From: Paenibacillus agri
GTDB taxonomy: Bacteria > Bacillota > Bacilli > Paenibacillales > Paenibacillaceae
Direction: 5' to 3'
DNA length: 64,000 bases
Assembly (NCBI RefSeq): GCF_013359945.1
Contig: NZ_JABWCS010000220.1
Location: 267,414 to 331,413 of the forward strand
Position numbers and translations under genes: made by a program. The notes under the pieces are model-generated. The model did no database searches. It worked only from the letters and a program-made list of their open reading frames with translations, and was not told the origin of the DNA. Shown here in pieces: positions 1 to 8,600 of this stretch (positions are counted from its first letter, which is position 1; each line of letters opens with the position of its first letter).

Positions 1-270
1 GCGATGAAGCTGGTTGATGCTGACCCTGAAGGTAAAGCGATGCTGGAGAGCTTCCGCCAGAACCAGGCAGAAATGCAGCAGCGTATGATGAGTGGAGAGA
101 TGCCGGCACAAGAAGAAATGGAGAAGATGGAGAAGCTGTTTGAGGTGCTGAACCTGAATCTCGGCATCCGTCGCCTGTTTGATGCAGAACGTCGCCTGAG
201 CGTAGTAATCGAGGACGTGAACAAGATTATTACGGAGAGCTTGCAGGAGCTTTACGGAGAACTGGGCTAA
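1..270 (+). CDS. YlbF/YmcA-family protein, 5' end cut off by the window
   Basis: Only the C-terminal ~89 codons are present; the frame is open to the window edge, so the true start lies upstream. The protein is helical and charged, with the MQQRMMSGEMP and NLGIRRLFDAERRL stretches typical of the Com_YlbF family, small helical proteins that in Bacillus act in competence, sporulation and RNase Y-linked RNA processing. Family members are usually 115-150 residues, so about a third is missing. A strong terminator follows at once, so this is the last gene of its unit. Family assignment is good; the exact paralogue cannot be told. Confidence 0.75.
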   Translation, partial: AMKLVDADPEGKAMLESFRQNQAEMQQRMMSGEMPAQEEMEKMEKLFEVLNLNLGIRRLFDAERRLSVVIEDVNKIITESLQELYGELG

Positions 271-297
271 TTCCTTAGCGTTCTACGTGTCATATGT

Positions 298-345
298 AAA
301 AAAGGGTACTCCCCTCGGCGAAAGCCTGGGTAGTACCCTTTTTTA
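298..345 (+). terminator. Rho-independent terminator after the YlbF-family gene
   Basis: An A-run leads into GGGTACTCCC, a loop, then GGGTAGTACCC followed by TTTTTT. The stem lies 28 nt after the stop codon. Confidence 0.85.
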
Positions 346-465
346 GTGAGAAAATACATGAGAATACACAGCAAAGAGGTTCACGTCATTATTCCTGCTT
401 GCTAAAATAACCTGACCAAACAATTCGTTCAGAAGGTTAAAGTTGCCTGTGGGAGCTAACGAACA

Positions 466-628
466 GTAGGTTTAAGGCTGTACGTGTAAGCAAACGTTAT
501 GTAGGTTGAAGACTGCATATGTGGGCTAACCACTGGAGGTCGAAGACTGCATATGTGGACTAACGACTGTAGGTTGAAGACCACATATGCGGACTAACCA
601 CTGTAGGTTGGAGACTGCACGTGTGGGC
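466..628. repeat. 34-bp tandem repeat, about five copies
   Basis: Units start at 466, 501, 535, 569 and 603 with GTAGGTTGAAGACTGCATAT-like sequence and end in GGRCTAACNACT. Spacing is 35, 34, 34 and 34 bp. The units have diverged by several bases. The last unit runs straight into the first arm of the four-arm element at 629. No ORF or known motif explains it. Confidence 0.8.
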
Positions 629-811
629 TAACGGACCGTAGAGTCGTTATTTGCTCATAAAACTACTCCTGAAAAATGTAATGGACACAGGTGACGTTAT
701 TTCGTCCCCAACAGCGGATTTTGAACAGCATTTCTACGCATAGGGTCTCTGGGGTCCGTTAGCTTCTTGAAGGGGGGAATCTCTAGTCAATAAAGTCTTT
801 GGAGTCCGTTA
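629..811. repeat. Four-arm intergenic element, sub-family A, copy 1
   Basis: 183 bp. Arm 1 (TAACGGACC...GTTATT, from 629) and arm 2 (TAATGGACAC...GTTATTTC, near 680) are forward. Arms 3 and 4 (GGTCTCTGGGGTCCGTTA and GGAGTCCGTTA, ending at 811) are the same motif inverted. The copy at 23716-23898 has the same length and arm order. The homology continues past 811 into a GATTTTGAGATAGAT-like tail. The stretch 812-927 otherwise shows nothing recognisable. Confidence 0.75.
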
Positions 812-927
812 TCGGAAGAAGCAGGCACTAATTTTGAGATAGATTCCACTTTGAGATGGACCCAACATAGTTTAGTGTGCTCATAGACAACTCTGACAAC
901 AAACCGTAATCAAAGAAGTTCACTCGT

Positions 928-1503
928 TTATTCCTGCTTGTTCTCAATAGCACAGAGCAGAATGCCCGCAGCTATGCCGAGCCTTCGGTCGATCATGGTT
1001 TTTCTGTCGTCCGCGAAATCGGCGGTCACTTTGGACACGAACGGATTGAAGTTCCGGCGGAACACTGGAATGGATATCCCGTCTATCACGACATTGTAAT
1101 TCTGGGGAATGATAGGGAAGATTCGACACAGCAGCGCCATAGCGATGCTCTCCTCCTTGATTTTTCCGATCTCCAGGTCATGGCTGTCGAGGATGGTCCA
1201 TTCGTCCTTTAAAATCGATTTGAATCCCTTGCGCCGCAATGCACCGAGATGTTCTCCGGTTTCCGTGTCATGAACATCATAGGTGGCCCCGAAGTCGATG
1301 ATGCTGCGGGCTTTGATGCGCAGAAGTTCTTTGTACATACTCTCATCCGTATAGATGGAGATGTCTTCCTTGAGTTTGAACGCTTTAAGATGGGAGTACA
1401 AGACCAGCTCTCCTGCACTGTCATAGATATGGAGTTTGGCCCCCAGGACGGAAAATACTTTTTTACGAATAACGTATTCGGTATGGGTAAAGGCTCTGTT
1501 CAT
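928..1503 (-). CDS. LURP-one-related (tubby-like C-terminal fold) protein
   Basis: 191 residues, close to the family's usual length. The sequence shows the alternating short beta strands of the LURP-one/YxjI family (KVFSVLGAKLHIYDSAGELVLYSHLKAFKLKEDISIY, then DVHDTETGEHLGALRRKGFKSILKDEWTIL), a fold related to tubby and phospholipid scramblases. The biological role of bacterial members is unknown. A GAGAGG site lies 13 nt before the ATG. It is a lone leftward gene between a repeat-rich spacer and a rightward membrane gene. No membrane segments or signal peptide are visible. Confidence 0.7.
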   Translation of the reverse strand: MNRAFTHTEYVIRKKVFSVLGAKLHIYDSAGELVLYSHLKAFKLKEDISIYTDESMYKELLRIKARSIIDFGATYDVHDTETGEHLGALRRKGFKSILKDEWTILDSHDLEIGKIKEESIAMALLCRIFPIIPQNYNVVIDGISIPVFRRNFNPFVSKVTADFADDRKTMIDRRLGIAAGILLCAIENKQE

Positions 1504-1713
1504 GGCATTCCACGCCTCTCTGATTGGATGAAGTGCAGCTGTCGTTATGTACTATAGAGCTATACCTTCTTCAGTAACAGATTATACCAGTCCTGAAAGT
1601 CAAAGATAAGTTTTTTGTAGACTTGTCTCATATTTCCGGCTTTGTGTTCATAGAGTAGAGATATAGATTCACACGGCCACTGTGAATAAACTTTGAACAA
1701 GGAGCTGTTTTCC

Positions 1714-1992
1714 ATGAAAAAAAGAAATAAGTTCAAGCACAGTCTTTACCTGATCATGGCGCTGGCTATGCTGCTGTACGCTATTCCGAAGCTGTCGCTG
1801 GCTGGTGGGCCGAGCTGGGTGTTCGGATTTGGGGTTGTTTGGTCGGTCTTTGCTTTTCTGGTCATTGCTGCTCATCTGCACTTTATTATTGGGGTGGATG
1901 AGGAGAAGCAGAAGCGGCTGGAGGCTGTACGTAAGGAGAAGATTGCAGCCTGGGGCCGTTGGTATGAGGAGAAGAGAGTCGTGCAAAAATGA
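1714..1992 (+). CDS. Small two-TM membrane protein of unknown function
   Basis: 92 residues from the ATG at 1714, chosen because AAGGAG lies 9 nt upstream; an in-frame TTG at 1693 has no site. A basic N-terminus (MKKRNKFKHS) precedes two hydrophobic helices (about 9-28 and 32-57) and a charged cytoplasmic tail with EEKQKRLEAVRKEK, probably helical. I do not recognise the family. It sits alone between the LURP-one gene and ytoI and has its own terminator. Confidence 0.65.
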   Translation: MKKRNKFKHSLYLIMALAMLLYAIPKLSLAGGPSWVFGFGVVWSVFAFLVIAAHLHFIIGVDEEKQKRLEAVRKEKIAAWGRWYEEKRVVQK

Positions 1993-2008
1993 TAGATTGC
2001 CGCAGGAC

Positions 2009-2051
2009 AACCCCCTGAATTCACCATAATGGTGAGCGCAGGGGGTTTTTG
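2009..2051 (+). terminator. Rho-independent terminator after the small membrane gene
   Basis: AACCCCCTG pairs with CAGGGGGTT, with an inner TTCACCAT/ATGGTGA stem, then TTTTT. Confidence 0.85.
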
Positions 2052-2101
2052 AGGTTGATGGAGTATCCCGGATTTCTCTCTGAACGAGCCCTGAAACCCT
2101 G

Positions 2102-2131
2102 TTGAACTAGGGCTTTCTCCCCGTGTATAAT
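2102..2131 (+). promoter_or_regulatory. Sigma-A promoter of ytoI
   Basis: TTGAAC, an 18-bp spacer, then a perfect TATAAT, 40 bp before the ytoI start codon. Confidence 0.7.
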
Positions 2132-2171
2132 AGAACAGTATAGTACAGATCGGGTCATGGGGGTGTAACAG

Positions 2172-3506
2172 TTGGAAGGTCAAGGCGATGCAATTACCAA
2201 ACATGAACAGCTGCTGCAGCACATTGAAAGTCTAAAGGTCGGTACCAAGATATCGGTCCGCAAACTGGCAAAAGAATTGGCCGTCAGCGAGGGTACGGCG
2301 TACCGGGCCGTCAAGGAAGCTGAGAACCTCGGCATTGTAATTACCAAGGAGCGGATCGGCACCGTTCGGGTGGAGAAGAAGCCGCGTAATATTTCCGAGC
2401 AGCTCACCTTCGGAGACGTTGTGGATATTGTCGAGGGCCATGTGCTGGGCGGCGCGGGCGGCTTGAACAAGCATTTGCATAAGTATGTCATCGGGGCGAT
2501 GAAGGTCGACGCGATGATTCGTTATATCGATGCAGACAGCCTGCTGATTGTCGGGAACCGTGATGATGTCCACTCGCTGGCGCTGGAACAAGGGGCCGGG
2601 GTGCTGGTCACGGGGGGCTTTGGAACAAGCCGGGAGGTTAAAGCACTGGCTGACCAGTTGGATCTGCCGGTGATTTCGTCCAGACATGATACCTTTACAG
2701 TCGCATCAATGATTAACCGGGCGATTTTCGACAGGCTGATTAAGAAGAAAATCATGCTTGTGGAGGATATTCTGGATAGCAGGCCCAGGCTGCATACGCT
2801 GAAAATATCCAGTACAGCCGGTGAACTGCTTCAGCTGTCCCAGGACAGCGGGGAGCAGCGGTTCCCGGTAACTGATGAATGGAACCGCGTCATTGGCATC
2901 ATCGGCCGCCGCGATGTGGAGACCCTGACGGCAGGGCAAAATATTGAGAAGGCGATGATTCGTAATCCCGTCACTGCCGGGCTGCAAACCTCCCTGGCCT
3001 CAGCGGCTCAGATCATGATGTGGGAAGGGATCGACTTCCTGCCGATTGTGGACCGCAACCGCAAGCTGGTCGGCTCACTGACTCGTAAGGAAGTGCTGCA
3101 GAGCTTGCGGGATGTCCGCAATCAGCCGCAGCTTGGCGAGACCTTCGACCATCTCATCTGGAACGGATTCGCGGAAGAGCGGGACGAGGAGGGGCATTTG
3201 TTCTTTCACGGCTTCATCACCCCGCAGATGGCAACGGATCTTGGGACGATATCGGAGGGAGTGCTGTCTACGCTGATGACCCTGTCTGCGTTCAAGGCGG
3301 CCAAGGACATCACCGGCAATGACTATGTGCTGGACAATATGTCGACCTACTTCATCCGGCCGGTACAAATTGAGCATTCTGTAATTGTTATGCCGAAGCT
3401 GCTGGAGAGCAGCCGCCGGACCTGCAAGATCGAGATTGAGATCAGCCACCAGGACACGCTTGTAGCCAAGGCTGTGCTGATGCTGCAATCGATCGACCAC
3501 GGATAA
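2172..3506 (+). CDS. ytoI: HTH-DRTGG-CBS-CBS-hotdog regulatory protein YtoI
   Basis: 444 residues, near-identical in length to B. subtilis YtoI. Order of parts: an N-terminal winged-helix-like segment (RKLAKELAVSEGTAYRAVKE, about 25-50), a DRTGG domain (about 85-190), a CBS pair (about 195-310, with WNRVIGIIGRRDV and FLPIVDRNRKLVGSLTR), and a C-terminal MaoC/4HBT-like hotdog (about 335-440, GVLSTLMTLSAFKAAK). CBS pairs bind adenine nucleotides, so a ligand-sensing DNA-binding role is plausible but unproven. The TTG start is chosen because GGGGGTG lies 6 nt upstream and the promoter is close. The position next to ytpI, ytrI and ytrH matches B. subtilis. Confidence 0.85.
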   Translation: MEGQGDAITKHEQLLQHIESLKVGTKISVRKLAKELAVSEGTAYRAVKEAENLGIVITKERIGTVRVEKKPRNISEQLTFGDVVDIVEGHVLGGAGGLNKHLHKYVIGAMKVDAMIRYIDADSLLIVGNRDDVHSLALEQGAGVLVTGGFGTSREVKALADQLDLPVISSRHDTFTVASMINRAIFDRLIKKKIMLVEDILDSRPRLHTLKISSTAGELLQLSQDSGEQRFPVTDEWNRVIGIIGRRDVETLTAGQNIEKAMIRNPVTAGLQTSLASAAQIMMWEGIDFLPIVDRNRKLVGSLTRKEVLQSLRDVRNQPQLGETFDHLIWNGFAEERDEEGHLFFHGFITPQMATDLGTISEGVLSTLMTLSAFKAAKDITGNDYVLDNMSTYFIRPVQIEHSVIVMPKLLESSRRTCKIEIEISHQDTLVAKAVLMLQSIDHG

Positions 3507-3689
3507 GGGCGACTGGCTCTGAAGGTACAGGTTCCGGAGATGAATTATAAATAAAAGGGGACCGTGCACCTCCGTACAAATGTAGCGCAGCATGGTGGGT
3601 GGGCTAGTCAGAGTCAGAGCAAGGCGCGTCCTCACGTCCTACCTTTAAAGCTTGGCTCAAAGTAGGCCCTGAGCTTACCTCTGATTTAT

Positions 3690-3868
3690 CTGGAAATTAT
3701 ACCGTTAATGCTGCCCCTTTCAAGGGTTTTGCTCGAATTAAAGGGAAATTCTCCAGCTATTTTTCCCTTGTATAAGAAAATCCAGAGGGATCATTGAGAT
3801 TAACAGGAGTATTTCCGTTATTTTTTGGAAACCCTCTATTTTCGGAAAATTAACGGGAGAATATCCAG
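3690..3868. repeat. Four-arm intergenic element, sub-family C
   Basis: 179 bp in the 700-bp gene-free stretch after ytoI. The ends are a 20-bp inverted repeat with three mismatches (CTGGAAATTATACCGTTAAT at 3690 against ATTAACGGGAGAATATCCAG ending at 3868). Two more copies of the arm lie inside (ATTAAAGGGAAATTCTCCAG and ATTAACAGGAGTATTTCC), both forward. The arm keeps the TTAACGG...TTATT skeleton of sub-families A and B. 3507-3689 shows nothing I recognise. Confidence 0.65.
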
Positions 3869-3960
3869 TTATTTAAGCGCTGAATGACATCCATTTCTAC
3901 TTTACCGGATCTGCACGGCTGAAGGCCGAATGGTTCTGGCTTACTCATCATTTGCTCAAG

Positions 3961-4061
3961 CAGGGGAGGGCGCCGACCAGAACATGGGAGGGCGTCAACC
4001 AGAACAGGGGGCGCCGACCGCAACAGGGGAGGGCGTCGACCACAACAGGGGAGCGTCGACC
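3961..4061. repeat. ~22-bp GC-rich tandem repeat, about five units
   Basis: Units of the form CAGGGGAGGGCGTCGACCA-CAA, with short deletions in the third and fifth, sit directly against the terminator hairpin that follows. No coding sense on either strand. Confidence 0.75.
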
Positions 4062-4118
4062 AAAAATAGAACATGGCGGGTTCAGGAATTCTCCTGAGCA
4101 CCGCCATGTTCTATTTTT
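4062..4118 (-). terminator. Long perfect hairpin ending the ytrH-ytrI-ytpI operon
   Basis: An 18-bp perfect stem (AAAAATAGAACATGGCGG against its complement) encloses a second palindrome (TCAGGA...TCCTGA). A- and T-runs at both feet let it work on either strand. It lies about 90 bp past the ytpI stop. Confidence 0.8.
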
Positions 4119-4206
4119 CGCATTATTTTTTAAGCTGATGGACATCTCACCAAGGAATATACCTAGTTTGGGACAGCCCCATTTAACGTATGCATTCTGC
4201 TCTTAA

Positions 4207-4548
4207 TCAGCGTTTAGAGCTCGCAGAGTGCGCTGTGGCCTTGTCTTCGGCCGCTATCTTGAGACGGCTGTAATGCCCGAAGCTGCGCAGTCCCGAGAAC
4301 AGATTGAAGATGCCGATGATCAGGAAGGCAGCCTCGACAATGATGCCGACGGTGGAGCCGCGGTAGAGGAACATGGACATCATGGCCAAGGTTAAGAGCA
4401 TCGCGCCCAGCAGCATATTCATGAAGGATTTTTTGAGTCCGCGATCCACGGGGTCCGTGCTGCGGCGGGAGGCGAAGCTGTAGTAGGCCGCGCCTATAAC
4501 GAAGGCGACCAGCAGAATGAATAGTGTGTACTTGACGAACATAATCAT
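4207..4548 (-). CDS. ytpI: YtpI-family membrane protein
   Basis: 113 residues with three hydrophobic helices (about 4-23, 43-63 and 68-88) and a hydrophilic tail, as in the YtpI family. Function is unknown; the neighbours (ytrI, ytrH, ytoI) are conserved in Bacillus. AAAGGAG lies 10 nt before the ATG at 4548. It is the last gene of the leftward operon. The usual nrnA (ytqI) gene between ytrI and ytpI is absent; only 93 bp separate them. Confidence 0.8.
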   Translation of the reverse strand: MIMFVKYTLFILLVAFVIGAAYYSFASRRSTDPVDRGLKKSFMNMLLGAMLLTLAMMSMFLYRGSTVGIIVEAAFLIIGIFNLFSGLRSFGHYSRLKIAAEDKATAHSASSKR

Positions 4549-4641
4549 GGTCAGGCAGCTCCTTTTCAGGTCTACGAGAGTCGGTTTGCAGGGTTCGAGG
4601 ATGAACGCCTGCCGCTGCCTTTTATTGTATCATGATTGTCC

Positions 4642-5145
4642 TCAGCTGCGCTTGTAAGGATTAATTTCCACCCAGATTTGCAGCACGCCTTCCATGACGA
4701 GCATTGTGCGGATGCGTACGGCATATTCCTTCTCCCGCACAATGTAGATCTTTCCGTCCAGCAGAAGGCGGGCCAGCTTGCCATCAGTATCAATTTCGAA
4801 CATGCTGCGGCCACGCATCGGTGCGAGGTCCTTGCTCATTTTACTGATGATCTCCTTCACGATGGCCGGATCCATCACGGGTTCGCCTTCTTTGATCTTG
4901 CCTTCCTCAGCGCGCAGCTTGATCTCCCGGATAACCGTAGAGCTATTGTTGTATTTCTTGAGAGTCTGAATATCTTTGCGGTATTGATCAATCTGGAGTA
5001 GCAGATCCTGATTCTGCAGCCACAACACATTATAGGTCATATGAAAAATCGCGTTGTATACAACACCCCCTACGACCATCCCAACCACAAACACGGCGGT
5101 AATCTGGGAGAAGCGGCGGTAGCGGTGAAAGGGCGGAATCCTCAC
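4642..5145 (-). CDS. ytrI: Sporulation membrane protein YtrI
   Basis: 167 residues from the GTG at 5145, which starts 1 nt after the ytrH stop and has GGGGGCAG in the end of ytrH as its site. One N-terminal membrane helix (about 12-35, ITAVFVVGMVVGGVVYNAIF) is followed by a coiled-coil-prone stretch (about 45-90, LQNQDLLLQIDQYRKDIQTLKK) and a C-terminal beta-rich domain. In B. subtilis YtrI and YtrH are mother-cell sporulation proteins under sigma E. Orthology rests on order, length and topology. Confidence 0.75.
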   Translation of the reverse strand: MRIPPFHRYRRFSQITAVFVVGMVVGGVVYNAIFHMTYNVLWLQNQDLLLQIDQYRKDIQTLKKYNNSSTVIREIKLRAEEGKIKEGEPVMDPAIVKEIISKMSKDLAPMRGRSMFEIDTDGKLARLLLDGKIYIVREKEYAVRIRTMLVMEGVLQIWVEINPYKRS

Positions 5146-5146
5146 C

Positions 5147-5473
5147 TCACTGCCCCCTGCCGCAGACCCATTTGACCAGTTCACTTCCCATATGAGCGCC
5201 GAGGAAAGCGAATCCCAGATACAGGACCTGCTTGATGGCGGGGGATAGGTTACCGCCCAGCATGTTGCTCTCGATGACCCGCATGGGATCGATCGTTCCA
5301 CCCACTGCGGCGGCAAGCGCCCAGATTTTGATCCGGTCAGCAACCTCCAGCATTGTCAGTGTTGGCGGCTGGAGGGAGACGACAGCACCGATGCCCCCGA
5401 GCATCGCCCCGCCCAGGACAATGCCGCAGGCAATAAAGAAATCAAGGATGGCCTTGCTCAAAAAAATGCTCAT
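5147..5473 (-). CDS. ytrH: Sporulation membrane protein YtrH
   Basis: 108 residues starting MSIFLSKAILDFF, with three or four glycine-rich hydrophobic segments, typical of the YtrH family. The ATG at 5473 is chosen for its AAAGGGGC site. It is the first gene of the leftward operon; ytrI follows with a 1-nt gap, which implies translational coupling. It is transcribed divergently from dnaE, as in Bacillus. Confidence 0.85.
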   Translation of the reverse strand: MSIFLSKAILDFFIACGIVLGGAMLGGIGAVVSLQPPTLTMLEVADRIKIWALAAAVGGTIDPMRVIESNMLGGNLSPAIKQVLYLGFAFLGAHMGSELVKWVCGRGQ

Positions 5474-5534
5474 ATTAGCCCCTTTCTGGAACGCAGCCAT
5501 CCTCTGACTCGGCCTGTCCCTATGCTCTCTCTCC

Positions 5535-5564
5535 ATTCTATGGGCGTGTCCCCCTCTAATATGA
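5535..5564 (-). promoter_or_regulatory. Sigma-E-like promoter of ytrH
   Basis: On the minus strand a TCATATTA -35 box is followed after 14-15 nt by CATAGAAT, close to the sigma-E pattern (ATA ... CATACAAT). In B. subtilis ytrH-ytrI is known to be sigma-E dependent, so motif and biology agree. It lies about 60 bp before the ytrH start. Confidence 0.6.
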
Positions 5565-5616
5565 TAAAATAGTTTCATAATTATGTTTGATTTTTGGAGT
5601 GGAAGGAAGTGGGATC

Positions 5617-8600
5617 ATGAGCTCTTTCGTGCATTTGCATGTGCACAGCGAATACAGTTTACTGGACGGAGCGGCGCGGATTACCGATCTTGTGCGCCGG
5701 GCCAGCGAATACGGCATGACATCGCTGGCGCTTACGGATCATGGAGTGATGTACGGGGCCATTCCCTTTTATAAAGCTTGCCTAGCGAAAGGCATCAAAC
5801 CTATCATCGGCTGCGAAGCCTATTTGACGGCTGGTTCACGCCGGGAGCGGGGTAGCCGCAAGGACCAGCCCATTTATCATTTGATCCTGCTCGTTAAGAA
5901 CGAGATCGGGTACCGAAACTTGATGAAGCTGGTCTCTATCGGACATCTGGAGGGCCATCACTATAAACCGCGGATAGATATGGATGCCCTTGCCGCACAT
6001 GCGGAGGGCATTATTTGTCTCAGTGCTTGTCTGGGTGGTGAAGTACCGCAGCATCTGCTGCATGGCAGGGATGAAGAAGCGCGCCGGGCGGCGCTGCGGT
6101 ATAAAGAGATTTTTGGCGAAGACTTTTATCTAGAGCTGCAGGATCATGGCATTGCGGAGCAGAAGCGCGTGAATCCGAAGCTGATTGCGCTTGCTGCGGA
6201 ATGCGACATTCCCCTTGTGGCAACCAATGATGCCCATTATCTGACCAAAGCGGATGCTGAGGTGCAGGATGTACTGATCTGTATCGGCACTGGCAAGACC
6301 GTGGATGACGAGGAGCGGCTGAAGATTGGCTCCAATCAGCTGTATCTGAAGAGCGGAGAAGAGATGGCGGCCTTGTTCCCGCATGTGCCGCAGGCTATTG
6401 CCAACACGGCTGTGATTGCAGACAAGTGCAATCTGGAGCTGGTCTTTGGCAATCACATTTTGCCAGCATACTCGCCATTGCCGGAAGGGATGGATACTGC
6501 TTCCTATTTGCAGCAGCTCTGCGGAAAGGGACTTGAGGAACGGTACGGAGATACGCCATTGTGGGAATCGCCGGAACAAAGAAAGCAAGCCGAAGAGAGA
6601 CTGGCCTATGAACTGGGTGTCATCGGGAACATGGGCTTTAGCGATTATTTCCTAATTGTGTGGGACTTTATCGCTTATTGTCACCAGAAGGGTATTGCCA
6701 CCGGGCCGGGCCGGGGTTCCTCCGCAGGCAGCCTGACAGCCTATGTGCTGCGGATTACCGATGTTGACCCGCTTAAATATAATTTGCTCTTTGAGCGCTT
6801 TCTGAATCCTGAACGGATCACCATGCCGGATATCGATATCGATTTTAGCGACGAACGGCGTGACGAGGTTATCAGCTATGTCGTGGATAAATACGGCAGT
6901 GAGCATGTGGCGCAGATCATTACGTTCGGTACGATGGCTGCACGGGCGGCAGTGCGCGACGTGGGCCGGGTGCTCAACCTGCCTTACGGCGAGGTGGATA
7001 AGGCTGCGAAGCTTATTCCGGGTCAACTCGGCATCAGCATTGCCCGGGCGCTGGAGACATCCCCGGATCTGAAGGCGATGTATGAGACTAACCTGAGAAC
7101 ACGGGAACTGCTGGATATGGCGATGAAGGTCGAGGGTATGCCACGCCACGCTTCGACCCATGCTGCAGGGGTTGTGATCTCCAAGGGACCGCTGACGGAT
7201 GCAGTACCGCTACAAGAGGGCAATGAAAGTACAGCCTTGACGCAGTATTCCATGGAGCATTTGGAGAGCGTTGGTTTGTTGAAAATGGACTTTCTGGGCC
7301 TGCGGACCTTGTCGATTATTGAGCGGACGATGAACTGGATCAAGGAAATGACTGGCAGTCCACCTGATTTCCGGTTGATTCCAGACAATGATCCCGGGAC
7401 TTATGAAATGCTGGGAGCCGGGGAGACCACAGGGGTCTTTCAACTGGAATCGGCTGGTGTCAGACGGGTGCTGAAGGATCTGAGACCAAGCGGTTTTGAG
7501 GATGTAATTTCAGTTCTCGCGCTGTACCGTCCGGGTCCAATGGAGTTCATTCCGAAGTTTATCGCCGGCAAGCATGGTCATATAGAGGTGGAATTCCCGC
7601 ATGCTGATCTGGCGCCGATTTTGTCGGATACGTACGGCATCATTGTCTATCAGGAACAGATTATGCAGATTGCCTCCCTGATGGCAGGCTTCTCGCTTGG
7701 AGAGGCAGATCTGCTGCGCCGTGCGGTGTCGAAGAAGAAGCGGGAGACGCTGGACAAGGAACGCAGTCACTTTGTGCAGGGCAGTCTGAAGCAGGGTTAC
7801 ACCGAAGAGGATGCCAACGCCGTATATGACATGATCGTGCGCTTTGCGGATTACGGCTTCCCGCGCGCTCACGCAGCCGCTTATGGTGTACTGGCTTTCC
7901 AGACAGCTTATCTGAAGCACCATTATCCGGTGCAGTTCATGGCATCCATGCTGACTGCAGTGATGGGAACCCACCGGAAGGTGGCGGAATACGTGCTGGA
8001 ATGCCGCCGGATGGGAATCGGTGTTACGCCGCCGGATGTCAACGAGAGCGGCGTGCTGTTCACTCCGGTGTCTGGTGAGGACGCGGGGCATATCCGCTTC
8101 GGCCTTGCCGCTGTGAAGAATGTCGGCACACTGGCCGTGGAGAATATTATGGAGACCCGCAAGGAGCGTCCGTTCGACAGTTTGCTCGATTTTTGTCGAC
8201 GTGTGGATCTGCGGGTCTGCAACAAGCGGGTGGTGGAATCGCTGGTGCAGGCCGGTGCTTTCGATCGTCTTCCTGGGCATCGGGCTCAGCTTTTGGCTAT
8301 GTTGGATGAGACAGTGGATGCGGCAGTAAAATGGCGCAAGGAGCGGGACGAACTGCAGATCCAGTTGTTCGATGATCTGGTCGAGACTCCCAATTGGGAG
8401 ATTCGCTACCCTGATATCCCTCGGTTCTCAGTAGGACAGCAGCTGGAGCTGGAGCGCGAGCTGCTGGGCTTGTACCTGTCCGGCCACCCGCTGGACGACA
8501 GTGCAGGCTTGCTGGAAGAGCAGGGCATCCAGCGGCTGATGGACCTCAGCGAAGTCCCGGACGAGAGTCAGACTGTCACGGCCGGAATGGTCGTGTCTGT

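Noticed and set aside
3850..4206. Small open frames on both strands after ytoI
   Set aside because: They translate the 22-bp GC-rich repeat and the terminator hairpin and have no start signals.
4572..4814. 80-codon leftward open frame overlapping the ytrI end, as a stand-in for nrnA
   Set aside because: It is an out-of-frame shadow of ytrI with no DHH motif; nrnA is simply not at this place.
7510..8280. 256-codon open frame antisense to dnaE
   Set aside because: No ribosome binding site and no recognisable domain; dnaE is certain on the other strand.
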